Part shown: positions 1 through 8,900 of the stretch, piece after piece
Position numbering within the stretch: position 1 is the first letter of the stretch
Layout: each line of letters starts with the position of its first letter
Source: Pseudomonadales bacterium
GTDB taxonomy: Bacteria > Pseudomonadota > Gammaproteobacteria > Pseudomonadales > Ketobacteraceae
Direction of reading: 5' to 3'
Length of the DNA: 64,000 bases
NCBI GenBank assembly: GCA_002708905.1
Contig: PAPM01000025.1
Location: forward strand, 1-64,000
Program-made: the position numbers and the translations under genes
Notes under the pieces: model-generated
The model's database searches: none
Seen by the model: the letters and a program-made list of their open reading frames with translations, nothing else
Told to the model about the DNA's origin: nothing

Positions 1-278
1 CGCCAGTTGCTGGCCATTAACGGCAGGTTCCGGATGATGAGGCCAGCCGCCCAAATCTGGCGGGATTCCTCGTCCTCCTCGGTGACGCCGGTATTGCCAA
101 TGTGGGGATAGGTCAGGGTGACCATCTGGCGGGCATAGGATGGGTCGGTCAGGATTTCCTGATAGCCGGTCATCGCAGTATTAAAAACTACTTCGCCTAC
201 GGATTGCCCGTCGGCTCCAATGGATACACCCCGAAACAGGGTGCCGTCTTCTAGGGCCAAAATGGCTGGTTTGTTCAA
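1..278 (-). CDS. carA: Carbamoyl-phosphate synthase small subunit, N-terminal part (cut by window edge)
   Basis: Small (glutaminase) subunit of carbamoyl-phosphate synthase, which feeds ammonia from glutamine to CarB for arginine and pyrimidine synthesis in the cytoplasm. Only the first 92 residues lie in the window. They carry the CarA N-terminal block, including [20 protein letters not shown] and TYPHIGNTG. An in-frame ATG at 290 contains the sequence GGAGG, which looks like the ribosome binding site for the TTG at 276-278. Starting at TTG gives a protein beginning [15 protein letters not shown], matching the usual CarA start, so TTG is preferred. It lies downstream of dapB on the same strand, as in pseudomonads (dnaJ-dapB-carA-carB). 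Confidence 0.93.
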   Translation of the reverse strand, partial: MNKPAILALEDGTLFRGVSIGADGQSVGEVVFNTAMTGYQEILTDPSYARQMVTLTYPHIGNTGVTEEDEESRQIWAAGLIIRNLPLMASNW

Positions 279-683
279 GCCAACCTCCATTGCTGGTCAG
301 TGCGAGTGCAGAGCACGGTATAACGGCGACGAAATCACCAGTTGCAAAAAAGCGGAACGGATTCAATGAGATCCATCCCGCTTTGTGGATTCTTGCGCTG
401 GTGTGATCAGGGTTTTGTGGCGGATTCAGTCCTTTTCATCCTGCAAAAACTCTGGGCCGAACAGTAGCGGGCTTGATACAGCGAACTGCTAAGCCTTACC
501 TGATGTCTGTTGGTGAGTTTAAGGACGAAGGACCGCTCCACCATGGAGCTGATCGGGCGTATTTTATCGAATTGGAGGTGGGGCGTCTATGGCTTTATCC
601 GGCAATGTGGACAGCCACTAACCAGACTGGATGTTTAACGAGGGGGCAAATGCCCCCTCTGAGACAAAGGCTATGGGGCCGGA
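279..683. other. carA-dapB intergenic region (about 400 bases)
   Basis: No convincing gene is seen. It holds the likely dapB terminator (640-659) and must contain the carA promoter and leader. A weak promoter candidate on the minus strand is TTGCAA (342-347), then 19 bases, then TATACC (317-322). Its match is poor, so it is only a suggestion. Short reading frames here have no family resemblance and are taken as chance. Confidence 0.4.
640..659 (-). terminator. Hairpin after dapB, possible terminator
   Basis: Perfect inverted repeat GAGGGGGC-AAAT-GCCCCCTC, about 25 bases past the dapB stop. The stem is very GC-rich, but no clear T-run follows on the minus strand, so it may act as an mRNA 3' stabiliser or a weak terminator. 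Confidence 0.5.
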
Positions 684-1538
<855 letters not shown>

Positions 1539-1587
1539 CTATAAATTTGTTTTGGCTTGGTGGAGCTTGGCAGATCGCTCCAGAGAT

Positions 1588-1681
1588 GAAAGATACCCGT
1601 TTCAGAACACGCCGTGAACCCATCCCTGGGGGCTTCACAACCGCATCCCTGCGGTTGAGAGTTCTGCAACGGGTATCTTCC
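1588..1681. repeat. Intergenic inverted-repeat element, part 1 (nested hairpins)
   Basis: Arms at 1588-1608 and 1661-1681 are reverse complements over 21 bases with two mismatches. Inside is a second perfect hairpin, CAACCGC-ATCCCT-GCGGTTG (1638-1657), and next to it an imperfect one, GTGAACCC-ATCCCT-GGGGGCTTCAC. Both inner hairpins share the hexamer loop ATCCCT. No transposase or coding potential is seen. It resembles a non-autonomous interspersed repeat; the family is not recognised. Confidence 0.7.
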
Positions 1682-1746
1682 CTCTCTTGCGCTACCACTG
1701 CGTAGCCTGATATTGCCAGATTCGAAGTCCGCTGTGAGGCCTCGTA

Positions 1747-1894
1747 GCAGTAGAAGGGAGTGTTGAGTTCGGGAACGTCAGCGGCCATGGACGGCCGCTG
1801 CCGAGCGCAGAGCCCACCCCGCGAGCATAGCGAGTGCATTGGGTGCAGGGATGTGCTTGTAGCGATTCTCGAACTCAACACTCCCTTCTACTGC
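1747..1894. repeat. Intergenic inverted-repeat element, part 2 (25-bp perfect arms)
   Basis: Perfect 25-base inverted repeats at 1747-1771 and 1870-1894 flank about 98 bases. The interior has a further perfect hairpin, CAGCGGCC-ATGGAC-GGCCGCTG (1779-1800). With part 1 it fills most of the dapB-dnaJ gap. The long arms could fold into a large RNA hairpin or DNA cruciform. No open frame with family resemblance lies inside. A MITE-like or REP-like origin is likely but not established. Confidence 0.75.
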
Positions 1895-1921
1895 GAAGAT
1901 GCCGGGAATTACGCAAAAAAC

Positions 1922-3055
1922 TCACAGCATGTCGTCGAAAAAGGACTTAACTCCGTCAAACCAACCGCTCTTTTTGGGAGACTGGCGATGCCCTTCTTTC
2001 TCCAGGCTTTCCTGGAACTGTTTCAACAGATCTTTTTGCTCTTTGGACAGATTCACCGGCGTTTCGATAATCACCCGACAGAGCAGATCGCCGGGGTTGC
2101 CACCGCGCACCGGCGTCACACCCTTGCCACGCAGGCGAAACAGTTTACCGGTTTGGGTTTCGGATGGAATCTTCAATTTAACCCGACCGTCCAGGGTCGG
2201 CACTTCCAACTCGCCACCCAGCGCCGCGTCCACGAAACTGATGGGGACTTCTGTGTAAAGGTCTTTGCCTTCCCGGCGGAAAATCGAGTGTTCCCGCACC
2301 GCCACCTGCACATACAGGTCTCCAGCCGGACCGCCGTTCATACCGGCTTCACCCTCACCGGCTAAACGGATCCGGTCACCGGTGTCTACACCGGGTGGAA
2401 TCTTGACCGACAGGGTTTTGCGTTTTTCCTTACGCCCCTGGCCGTGACAATCGGAACAGGGATCCTTGATGATTTTACCCTGGCCACGACAGGCGGGACA
2501 GGTCTGCTGCACGGAGAAAAATCCCTGTTGCATACGTACCTGGCCGACACCACCACAGGTGGTACAGGTTACCGGGCTGGTACCCTTCTTGGCACCGGAA
2601 CCGTCGCAGGTATCGCAATGCACCATGGTGGGCACGCGAATCTCCACACTGGTTCCTTTAACCGCTTCTTCAAGGTCCAACTCCAGGGTGTAGCGCAGAT
2701 CGGAGCCGCGGTTGCTGCGGGAGCCACCACGACCACCGCCTGCGCCAAAGATGTCGCCAAACACGTCGCCAAAGATGTCGCTGAAGCTGGCACCAGCTCC
2801 CGCGTGAAAACCACCGCCCCCCATATTGGGGTCGACGCCGGCATGACCATACTGGTCGTATGCCGCTTTTTTCTGCTCGTCAGAAAGCACTTCGTAGGCT
2901 TCGGTGGCTTCTTTGAATTTCGCCTCCGCCTCTTTGTCGTCCGGGTTACGGTCAGGGTGGTACTTCATGGCCAGCTTGCGGTAGGCTTTTTTAATATCCT
3001 GCGCACTGGCGCCTTTGGCGACCCCGAGTACTTCGTAAAAATCTCTTTTCGACAT
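1922..3055 (-). CDS. dnaJ: Chaperone DnaJ (Hsp40)
   Basis: Co-chaperone that delivers unfolded clients to DnaK and stimulates its ATPase. The 377 residues show all canonical parts. The J domain (1-70) has HPD in [11 protein letters not shown] Gly/Phe-rich linker follows. The zinc-binding region has four CxxCxGxG-type motifs ([32 protein letters not shown]), and the substrate-binding C-terminal domains complete the protein. It lies downstream of dnaK but is separated by a terminator-like hairpin and has its own promoter-like sequence, so it may be only partly co-transcribed. Confidence 0.98.
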   Translation of the reverse strand: MSKRDFYEVLGVAKGASAQDIKKAYRKLAMKYHPDRNPDDKEAEAKFKEATEAYEVLSDEQKKAAYDQYGHAGVDPNMGGGGFHAGAGASFSDIFGDVFGDIFGAGGGRGGSRSNRGSDLRYTLELDLEEAVKGTSVEIRVPTMVHCDTCDGSGAKKGTSPVTCTTCGGVGQVRMQQGFFSVQQTCPACRGQGKIIKDPCSDCHGQGRKEKRKTLSVKIPPGVDTGDRIRLAGEGEAGMNGGPAGDLYVQVAVREHSIFRREGKDLYTEVPISFVDAALGGELEVPTLDGRVKLKIPSETQTGKLFRLRGKGVTPVRGGNPGDLLCRVIIETPVNLSKEQKDLLKQFQESLEKEGHRQSPKKSGWFDGVKSFFDDML

Positions 3056-3090
3056 GCGTTCAGACCAATTTGATGTGTTGAATGGTGCGA

Positions 3091-3119
3091 ATTATACCCT
3101 TGTCGGATCATGGTGTCCG
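3091..3119 (-). promoter_or_regulatory. Sigma70-like promoter for dnaJ
   Basis: On the minus strand a perfect TATAAT (3091-3096) lies 17 bases after CGGACA (3114-3119, 4 of 6 consensus bases). It is just past the dnaK terminator-like hairpin and about 36 bases before the dnaJ start, so dnaJ could be transcribed independently of heat shock. Confidence 0.55.
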
Positions 3120-3120
3120 A

Positions 3121-3148
3121 CACAAAAGCGCGGAGACTCTGCTCCGCG
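3121..3148 (-). terminator. Terminator-like hairpin between dnaK and dnaJ
   Basis: On the minus strand CGCGGAG-CAGAGT-CTCCGCG (3129-3148) is followed directly by CTTTTGTG. The seven-pair GC-rich stem with a short T-run fits a partial intrinsic terminator that lowers dnaJ relative to dnaK. Confidence 0.55.
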
Positions 3149-3249
3149 ACCAGATAATGCCGTTTCCAGAGAAACCAGGAAAGGCAAGCAGAAAGTAAAG
3201 AAAGTATGGCGCGATTCATTCACCGGGAATCAACCGCGCCCTGAACTAC

Positions 3250-5187
3250 TTACTTCTTGCTTTCGTCCACTTCTTCGAACTCGGCATCCACCGCATCGTC
3301 GGGAGCGCCGCCCGCTGAAGCGTTGGCATCCGCTGCGGCGTCAGTAGCTTCTGCACCGCCCTGGGCCTGTTGCTCGGCATACAAACGCTGGGCCAGACCG
3401 GAAGACGCTTCGGTCAAAGCCTTGGTTTTGGCTTCGATATCGTCTTTATCATCACCCTTCAATGCTTCTTCCAAAGCAGTTATGGCTGACTCAATCGCGG
3501 TTTTCTCTTCCGGCTGAACTTTGTCAGCAGCTTCCTCCAGGGTCTTCTTGGTCGCATGGATCATGCCATCAGCCTGGTTGCGCACGGTGACCAGCTCTTC
3601 GAACTTGCGGTCTTCCTCTGCGTGGGATTCCGCATCGCGCACCATTTGCTCGATCTCGTCATCGCTCAGACCGGAGGAGGCCTTGATCACGATGGACTGC
3701 TCTTTACCAGTGGCTTTGTCCTTCGCGCTTACGTTCAGAATACCGTTGGCATCGATGTCGAAGGTCACTTCGATCTGCGGCATACCCCGTGGTGCAGGAG
3801 GAATGTCGGAGAGGTCAAAGCGGCCCAGTGATTTGTTCTGGCTGGCCTGCTTACGCTCACCCTGACATACATGCACTGTTACTGCAGTCTGGTTGTCATC
3901 CGCAGTGGAGAAGATCTGCGATTTCTTGGTCGGAATCGTGGTGTTCTTCTCGATCAGCGGAGTCATTACTCCACCCATGGTTTCGATACCCAGGGTCAGC
4001 GGGGTTACGTCCAGCAGCAGCACGTCTTTTACATCACCGGCCAATACCGCAGCCTGGATGGAAGCACCGACGGCAACCGCTTCATCAGGGTTAACGTCCT
4101 TGCGGGGCTCTTTGCCGAAGAAGGCTTTTACCTTCTCCTGCACCAGCGGCATACGGGTCTGACCACCCACCAGGATGACTTCGTTAATATCAGAAGCTTT
4201 CAGGCCGGCATCTTTCAACGCGGTCTCACAGGGCTTCAGGGAATCTTCCACCATTTTCTCAACCAGAGATTCCAACTTGGCGCGGGTCAACTTGATGTTC
4301 AAGTGTTTCGGGCCGGAAGCGTCTGCGGTGATATAAGGCAGGTTCACCTCAGTCTGCTGGCTGGAAGACAGTTCGATCTTGGCTTTTTCAGCGGCCTCTT
4401 TCAGACGCTGCAGGGCCAGTGGATCATTGTGCAGATCGATGCCGGAATCCTTCTGGAAGGTATCCGCCAGATACTCGATCAGGCGCAGGTCGAAGTCTTC
4501 ACCACCCAGGTGAGTGTCACCGTTGGTGGCCAGTACTTCAAACTGGTGCTCACCGTCTACTTCTGCGATTTCGATGATGGAGATATCGAAGGTACCACCA
4601 CCCAGGTCGTATACCGCTACCACGGAGTCGCCGCGCTTCTTGTCCATACCGTAGGCCAGTGCCGCTGCGGTCGGCTCGTTGATGATGCGCTTAACATCCA
4701 GGCCGGCGATGCGACCGGCATCTTTGGTGGCCTGACGCTGGCTGTCGTTGAAGTACGCAGGCACGGTGATAACCGCTTCGGTTACCGCTTCACCCAGATA
4801 GTCTTCTGCGGTCTTCTTCATCTTTTTCAAGATTTCCGCAGACACCTGAGGGGGAGCCATCTTCTTGCCGTGGGCTTCCACCCAGGCATCACCGTTGTCG
4901 GACTTGATGATCTTGAAAGGAGCCCGTTTCAAATCTTTTTGCACTTCGTTGTCGGTGAACTTGCGTCCGATCAGACGCTTCACCGCAAACAAGGTGTTGT
5001 GTGGGTTGGTCACCGCCTGACGTTTGGCGGATTGACCCACCAGGATCTCCCCATCTTCGTTATAGGCAATGATGGAGGGAGTGGTACGATCACCTTCGCT
5101 GTTCTCGATAACTTTGGGCTTGTCGCCTTCCATTACCGCTACGCACGAGTTGGTTGTACCCAGGTCGATGCCGATAATTTTACCCAT
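3250..5187 (-). CDS. dnaK: Chaperone DnaK (Hsp70)
   Basis: ATP-dependent cytoplasmic chaperone working with DnaJ and GrpE. The 645 residues are typical. The nucleotide-binding domain shows the three Hsp70 signatures: [12 protein letters not shown] at the N-terminus, [14 protein letters not shown], and [14 protein letters not shown]. The interdomain linker [15 protein letters not shown] precedes the substrate-binding domain, and the tail ends in the EEVDESKK type sequence. The start has a good ribosome binding site (GGAGAG). A sigma32-like promoter lies about 110 bases upstream. Confidence 0.99.
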   Translation of the reverse strand: MGKIIGIDLGTTNSCVAVMEGDKPKVIENSEGDRTTPSIIAYNEDGEILVGQSAKRQAVTNPHNTLFAVKRLIGRKFTDNEVQKDLKRAPFKIIKSDNGDAWVEAHGKKMAPPQVSAEILKKMKKTAEDYLGEAVTEAVITVPAYFNDSQRQATKDAGRIAGLDVKRIINEPTAAALAYGMDKKRGDSVVAVYDLGGGTFDISIIEIAEVDGEHQFEVLATNGDTHLGGEDFDLRLIEYLADTFQKDSGIDLHNDPLALQRLKEAAEKAKIELSSSQQTEVNLPYITADASGPKHLNIKLTRAKLESLVEKMVEDSLKPCETALKDAGLKASDINEVILVGGQTRMPLVQEKVKAFFGKEPRKDVNPDEAVAVGASIQAAVLAGDVKDVLLLDVTPLTLGIETMGGVMTPLIEKNTTIPTKKSQIFSTADDNQTAVTVHVCQGERKQASQNKSLGRFDLSDIPPAPRGMPQIEVTFDIDANGILNVSAKDKATGKEQSIVIKASSGLSDDEIEQMVRDAESHAEEDRKFEELVTVRNQADGMIHATKKTLEEAADKVQPEEKTAIESAITALEEALKGDDKDDIEAKTKALTEASSGLAQRLYAEQQAQGGAEATDAAADANASAGGAPDDAVDAEFEEVDESKK

Positions 5188-5295
5188 TTTAAACTCTCCG
5201 CTGATTAGCTCGGTTCGGGCTTGGCAGCCCGTTACAGTTCATTTCTAACTTGGTTAGGACTTGATGCTTAACACCTTATCCTGTGTCTGGTTACC

Positions 5296-5324
5296 TAAAT
5301 TGGGCCTGGGCCCTTCATTTCAAG
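5296..5324 (-). promoter_or_regulatory. Sigma32 (RpoH) heat-shock promoter for dnaK
   Basis: On the minus strand an exact CTTGAAA -35 box (5318-5324) is followed after 13 bases by CCCAATTTA (5296-5304), close to the CCCCATNT -10 consensus. It lies in the grpE-dnaK gap. The predicted transcript has a leader of about 100 bases. Confidence 0.75.
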
Positions 5325-5325
5325 T

Positions 5326-5343
5326 GCTTATTCGGGAATAAGC
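5326..5343 (-). terminator. Hairpin after grpE
   Basis: Perfect GCTTATTC / GAATAAGC inverted repeat with a two-base centre, 17 bases past the grpE stop and directly upstream of the dnaK heat-shock promoter. No T-run follows, so it may be an mRNA end structure rather than an efficient terminator. Confidence 0.35.
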
Positions 5344-5359
5344 CGCAATTTCTTGCGCT

Positions 5360-5956
5360 TTAGGGTGCCTTTGAAACCACCACCATGGCAGGGCGCACCA
5401 AACGGCCTTTCAGCACATAGCCTTTCTGCATCACCGCCATCACTGAATTAGGGTCCATTTCGGGGTTCGGCACCATGGACATGGCCTGGTGGAACTCGGG
5501 ATTGAAGGGCTCACCCACCGGATTCAACTGCTCTATGCCGTGCTTGCCCAGAGTGTCCACGAACATTTTCAGGGTCAGCTCGACCCCGTCACGCATGGCT
5601 TTAACGGCTTCACCCTCGACACTTTCAGCGGCCTCAAGGGCACGCTCCAGGCTGTCGATGATGGGCAGCAGGTCTGAGGAAAACTTGTCCAGGGCAAACT
5701 TGTGGGCATTTTCAACGTCCCGCTCAGAACGACGGCGGATGTTCTGCACCTCAGCCTGGGCCCGCAATACGGAATCATTTTGCTCGGTTACTTTTGCCTG
5801 CAGTTCGGCCACTTCCGCCAGCAGGGATTCAACCGTAGGGGCTTCCAGATTTTCTGCCGCCGGTTCTGCTTCAGGTGCCTGTTCAACGGCCTCCTGCTCC
5901 ACACCCTGGGCTTGTTGCTCTTCTTCCGGTGGGCGCGTCGCTTCTTCGTTGGACAT
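5360..5956 (-). CDS. grpE: Nucleotide exchange factor GrpE
   Basis: Exchanges ADP for ATP on DnaK. At 198 residues it has an acidic Glu/Gln-rich N-terminus, a long coiled coil (about 45-110, including [20 protein letters not shown]) and the C-terminal beta domain with [20 protein letters not shown]. An upstream in-frame extension is possible, but the ATG at 5954-5956 starts MSNEEA and has GGAG seven bases ahead, so it is chosen. It lies between hrcA and dnaK with its own sigma32-like promoter. Confidence 0.97.
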   Translation of the reverse strand: MSNEEATRPPEEEQQAQGVEQEAVEQAPEAEPAAENLEAPTVESLLAEVAELQAKVTEQNDSVLRAQAEVQNIRRRSERDVENAHKFALDKFSSDLLPIIDSLERALEAAESVEGEAVKAMRDGVELTLKMFVDTLGKHGIEQLNPVGEPFNPEFHQAMSMVPNPEMDPNSVMAVMQKGYVLKGRLVRPAMVVVSKAP

Positions 5957-6034
5957 ACATATTCTCCAAATAAAACAAAAACTTATCCGCACCGCCGGAT
6001 ATGGCGGCAAGATTTCTCGTAAAATTTGAAGGCT

Positions 6035-6062
6035 ATATGGGGATTAACTGGCTGGCTTCAAG
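6035..6062 (-). promoter_or_regulatory. Sigma32 (RpoH) heat-shock promoter for grpE
   Basis: On the minus strand CTTGAAG (6056-6062, one base from consensus) is followed after 13 bases by CCCCATAT (6035-6042), a full match to CCCCATNT. It overlaps the last codons of hrcA, so grpE can be induced by heat independently of hrcA. Confidence 0.8.
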
Positions 6063-7075
6063 GCCGCCGAGAGAATTTTTGCAGTCAAATCAACCATGGG
6101 GATGACTTTCTGGTAGGGCATGCGGGTGGGACCGATCACCGCCAACACCCCCAGCACCTCATCTTCAGTGCCATAGGTGGAGGAAATCAGGCTGCATTCA
6201 TCCAGCATCTCGTAACCGGATTCCTGGCCTATATAGATTTGGATACCATCGGCATTTACGCAATGATCCATCAGGTCCAGCAGATCACGCTTGCGCTGGA
6301 ATGCGTCGAATAACTCCCGCAGGCGGTCCACACCCCGCTCATCCGCCATGGTCAGCAGATTGGATTGGCCCGACACCACGCAATCCGGCTGCGGGCTGGG
6401 TTGAAAACTCTGGGAAGCCACTTCAATTACCGTTTGCATCAGGGAATCCATATGGGTCTTGTCGTCCTGCATGGCCTTCAACAGGCGATCGCGGATGGCA
6501 CCCAGCGGATTGCCGATAAAATGCTGGTTGAGGTAGTTGGCCGCCTGCTGCAGCTCGGACTCACTGTAACGGCGATTGGTGGTAATGATCCGATTCTGCA
6601 CTTCGCGGTCATTCAGCACCAGAATCACCAGCACCCGCTTGCCTTCCAACGGCAGGAACTCCACCTGACGCAGACTGGAGCGGTCACTCTTGGGCACCAT
6701 CACAATCCCGGCCATGGAGGTGAGATCCGACAGCACCTCGGAGGCTTCTTCCATCAACTCCTGGGGCGTCTTGTCCGGCAGCAGGCGCTGCCGCACCTGG
6801 TCCACATTTTCCTTGCCGGGCGAGGACACTGTCAGCAGTGTGTCTACAAACATCCTGTACCCCAAAGGCGTAGGCACCCGGCCCGCCGAGGTGTGAGGGG
6901 AATGAATCAGGCCACGCTGCTCCAGCTGGGCCATCACATTACGGATGGTGGCAGGGCTGGCAGCATTGACCATAGACTGAGCGATGGCCTTGGAGCCCAC
7001 CGGCTCGCCATCCCGGATATAGCGCTCCACCAGCGCTTTCAACACCTCTTCCGCCCTGTCTATTTTCGGTCTCAT
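6044..7075 (-). CDS. hrcA: Heat-inducible transcription repressor HrcA
   Basis: Repressor that in other bacteria binds CIRCE operators of chaperone operons. The 343 residues are normal length. An N-terminal winged helix includes EPVGSKAIAQS and SPATIRNVMAQLEQRGLI, followed by the GAF-like core (GIVMVPKSDRSSLRQVEFLPL) and the C-terminal IGPTRMPYQKVIPMVD. The ATG at 7073-7075 gives MRPKIDRAEEVL, the usual HrcA start. It is divergent from recN. No CIRCE sequence is seen in the cluster, although sigma32-type promoters are, so its target here is unclear. Confidence 0.95.
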   Translation of the reverse strand: MRPKIDRAEEVLKALVERYIRDGEPVGSKAIAQSMVNAASPATIRNVMAQLEQRGLIHSPHTSAGRVPTPLGYRMFVDTLLTVSSPGKENVDQVRQRLLPDKTPQELMEEASEVLSDLTSMAGIVMVPKSDRSSLRQVEFLPLEGKRVLVILVLNDREVQNRIITTNRRYSESELQQAANYLNQHFIGNPLGAIRDRLLKAMQDDKTHMDSLMQTVIEVASQSFQPSPQPDCVVSGQSNLLTMADERGVDRLRELFDAFQRKRDLLDLMDHCVNADGIQIYIGQESGYEMLDECSLISSTYGTEDEVLGVLAVIGPTRMPYQKVIPMVDLTAKILSAALKPAS

Positions 7076-7096
7076 TGCCGCCCTGTCATATGTTTG

Positions 7097-7114
7097 AAAA
7101 AACGTACGTTTTTT
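7097..7114. promoter_or_regulatory. 18-bp perfect palindrome at the predicted hrcA start site
   Basis: AAAAAACGTACGTTTTTT is a perfect palindrome in the hrcA-recN gap. It begins just downstream of the hrcA -10 box and covers the expected transcription start, the usual position of a repressor operator. The binding protein is unknown; HrcA itself is one candidate. Confidence 0.55.
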
Positions 7115-7115
7115 G

Positions 7116-7145
7116 ATTCTAGCGCGGCTTTCACGATGGCGACAA
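7116..7145 (-). promoter_or_regulatory. Sigma70-like promoter for hrcA
   Basis: On the minus strand TTGTCG (7140-7145) is followed after 18 bases by TAGAAT (7116-7121, 5 of 6 consensus bases). It is about 40 bases ahead of the hrcA start codon. Confidence 0.5.
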
Positions 7146-7209
7146 GCCACCAATTTCCCTATTATGGGGGCACATCAACCAGATCAGACAGGCGCGATCC
7201 CGACCCTCT

Positions 7210-8883
7210 ATGCTCACACACATCAATATCAGCAACTTTGCCATTGTTGAACAACTGGATTTGGATATTCCCAACAAGCTCACCGTGATCACCGGGGAAA
7301 CCGGGGCCGGTAAGTCCATTATGATTGATGCGTTGGGACTGGCGTTGGGGGACCGAGCCGATTCCGGCTCCGTGCGCCACGGCGCCGACAAGGCGGAAAT
7401 TCTGGCCACCTTTGATATCCAGAACAATCCCGATGCCCGCGCCTGGCTGCGGTCGCGGGACCTGGACGCAGACCATGAATGCATACTGCGCCGGGTGATC
7501 TCCGCTGACGGCCGCAGCCGCGCCTACATCAACGGCACCCCCTCTCCCATTCAAAGCCTGAAGGAATTGGGGGAGATGTTAGTGAGCATTCACGGCCAGC
7601 ACGAGCACCAGGCGCTGTTGAAGAAGGATACCCACCGGGCCTTATTGGACGAATTCGCCGGCCTCAACAGCCAGGCTAAAACCGTAGCGGATGCCTTCCG
7701 CCAGTGGCAGAAAGAATTGCAGGCCTATGAACATTTCCGTGACCACGCCAAGGAAATGCAAGATCGGGCCGACCTGCTGCGCTTCCAAATCAACGAACTG
7801 GACGAACTGAAACCGGTGGGCGGTGAGCTTGCGGAGCTGGAAGCCGAGCACAAGAAGCTTTCCAATGTGGAATCCCTGTTAACTCGGGGTCAACAGGCTC
7901 TGACCGGCTTAAGCGAAGGTGACAGCACAATCGTGGACCAGGCCCACTCCATTCTGCAGCTGTTGAAAGATATGCTGGAAGAAGATCCCGGACTGAAGGA
8001 CGTGGTGGAGATGGTGGACAGTGCCCGCATTCAGCTGGACGAAGCCGGTTCCAGCCTGCGTCACTACCTGGATGGCCTGGACATCGACCCGGAGCGTTAC
8101 CAGGAACTGGATAACCGGGTGTCCGGCTACTTCCACCTGGCCCGCAAACATCGGGTGGACCCACACCAGTTGGCGGATTTGTGGCAAGAGCTGCAGACCG
8201 AGCTGGACGCCATTGATGGAGGGGAAGAAAAGCTGGCCAAGCTGGAAAAAGCGGCCGCGAACGCCCGTGAAGAGTATTTGAAAGCGTCTGAAAAACTGTC
8301 CAAAGGCCGGGCCAAGGAAGCCAAAAAGCTAAACAAGCTGATCACCGAGAAAGTGCAGCCCCTGGGTATGCCCGGCGCTGAGTTTCAAGTTGACCTGCAG
8401 CCCCTGGAAGCAGACCAGTACAACGCACACGGACTTGAGATCGTCGAATTTATCGTACGCACCAATCCGGGCCAACCTGCCAAGCCGCTCAACAAAGTGG
8501 CTTCCGGCGGCGAACTGTCTCGGATCAGTCTGGCCATTCAGGTGGCCTGTGCTGCCAAGACCAACGTGGCTACCCTGGTCTTTGATGAAGTGGACGTGGG
8601 GATTGGCGGCGCAGTGGCACAGATCGTCGGGCGTTTGCTGAGAGAGCTGGGTACCGACAATCAGGTCATGTGCGTGACCCATTTGCCCCAGGTAGCAGCC
8701 CAGGGCCATACCCACCTGCATGTGAACAAACAAACCAGCAAGAGCCAGACGCACACGGATATTGCCGAGCTGTCACAGGATGAAAAAGTGGCGGAGATCG
8801 CCCGCATGCTGGGGGGGTTGAAGATTACCGACCAGACCCTGGCTCATGCCAAGGAGCTGATCGAGGAAAGCCAGTCGCTCTGA
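7210..8883 (+). CDS. recN: DNA repair protein RecN
   Basis: SMC-like ATPase for double-strand break repair by recombination. The 557 residues are standard. Walker A is GETGAGKS at residues 29-36, a long central coiled coil follows, and the C-terminal signature KVASGGELSRISLA precedes Walker B TLVFDEVDVGIGG. It is divergent from hrcA. No clear LexA box (CTGT-N8-ACAG) is visible upstream. It converges on the giant surface-protein gene with only 17 bases between the stops and no hairpin there. Confidence 0.98.
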   Translation: MLTHINISNFAIVEQLDLDIPNKLTVITGETGAGKSIMIDALGLALGDRADSGSVRHGADKAEILATFDIQNNPDARAWLRSRDLDADHECILRRVISADGRSRAYINGTPSPIQSLKELGEMLVSIHGQHEHQALLKKDTHRALLDEFAGLNSQAKTVADAFRQWQKELQAYEHFRDHAKEMQDRADLLRFQINELDELKPVGGELAELEAEHKKLSNVESLLTRGQQALTGLSEGDSTIVDQAHSILQLLKDMLEEDPGLKDVVEMVDSARIQLDEAGSSLRHYLDGLDIDPERYQELDNRVSGYFHLARKHRVDPHQLADLWQELQTELDAIDGGEEKLAKLEKAAANAREEYLKASEKLSKGRAKEAKKLNKLITEKVQPLGMPGAEFQVDLQPLEADQYNAHGLEIVEFIVRTNPGQPAKPLNKVASGGELSRISLAIQVACAAKTNVATLVFDEVDVGIGGAVAQIVGRLLRELGTDNQVMCVTHLPQVAAQGHTHLHVNKQTSKSQTHTDIAELSQDEKVAEIARMLGGLKITDQTLAHAKELIEESQSL

Positions 8884-8900
8884 TCCCGAACCCAGCCCCT

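Noticed and set aside
1760-2365. Plus-strand frame crossing the intergenic repeat into dnaJ
   Set aside because: Made of repeat sequence plus antisense dnaJ; no start signal or family match.
3871-5208. Long plus-strand frame opposite dnaK (about 445 codons)
   Set aside because: Antisense shadow of the highly conserved dnaK coding sequence; no protein family resemblance and no ribosome binding site.
5188-7209. CIRCE operator (TTAGCACTC-N9-GAGTGCTAA) for HrcA
   Set aside because: Searched by eye on both strands around hrcA, grpE and dnaK; no match. AAGTGCTTA at 5323-5331 has no partner arm.
7076-7209. LexA box upstream of recN
   Set aside because: No CTGT-N8-ACAG pair with good flanks is present in the gap, although recN is often an SOS gene.
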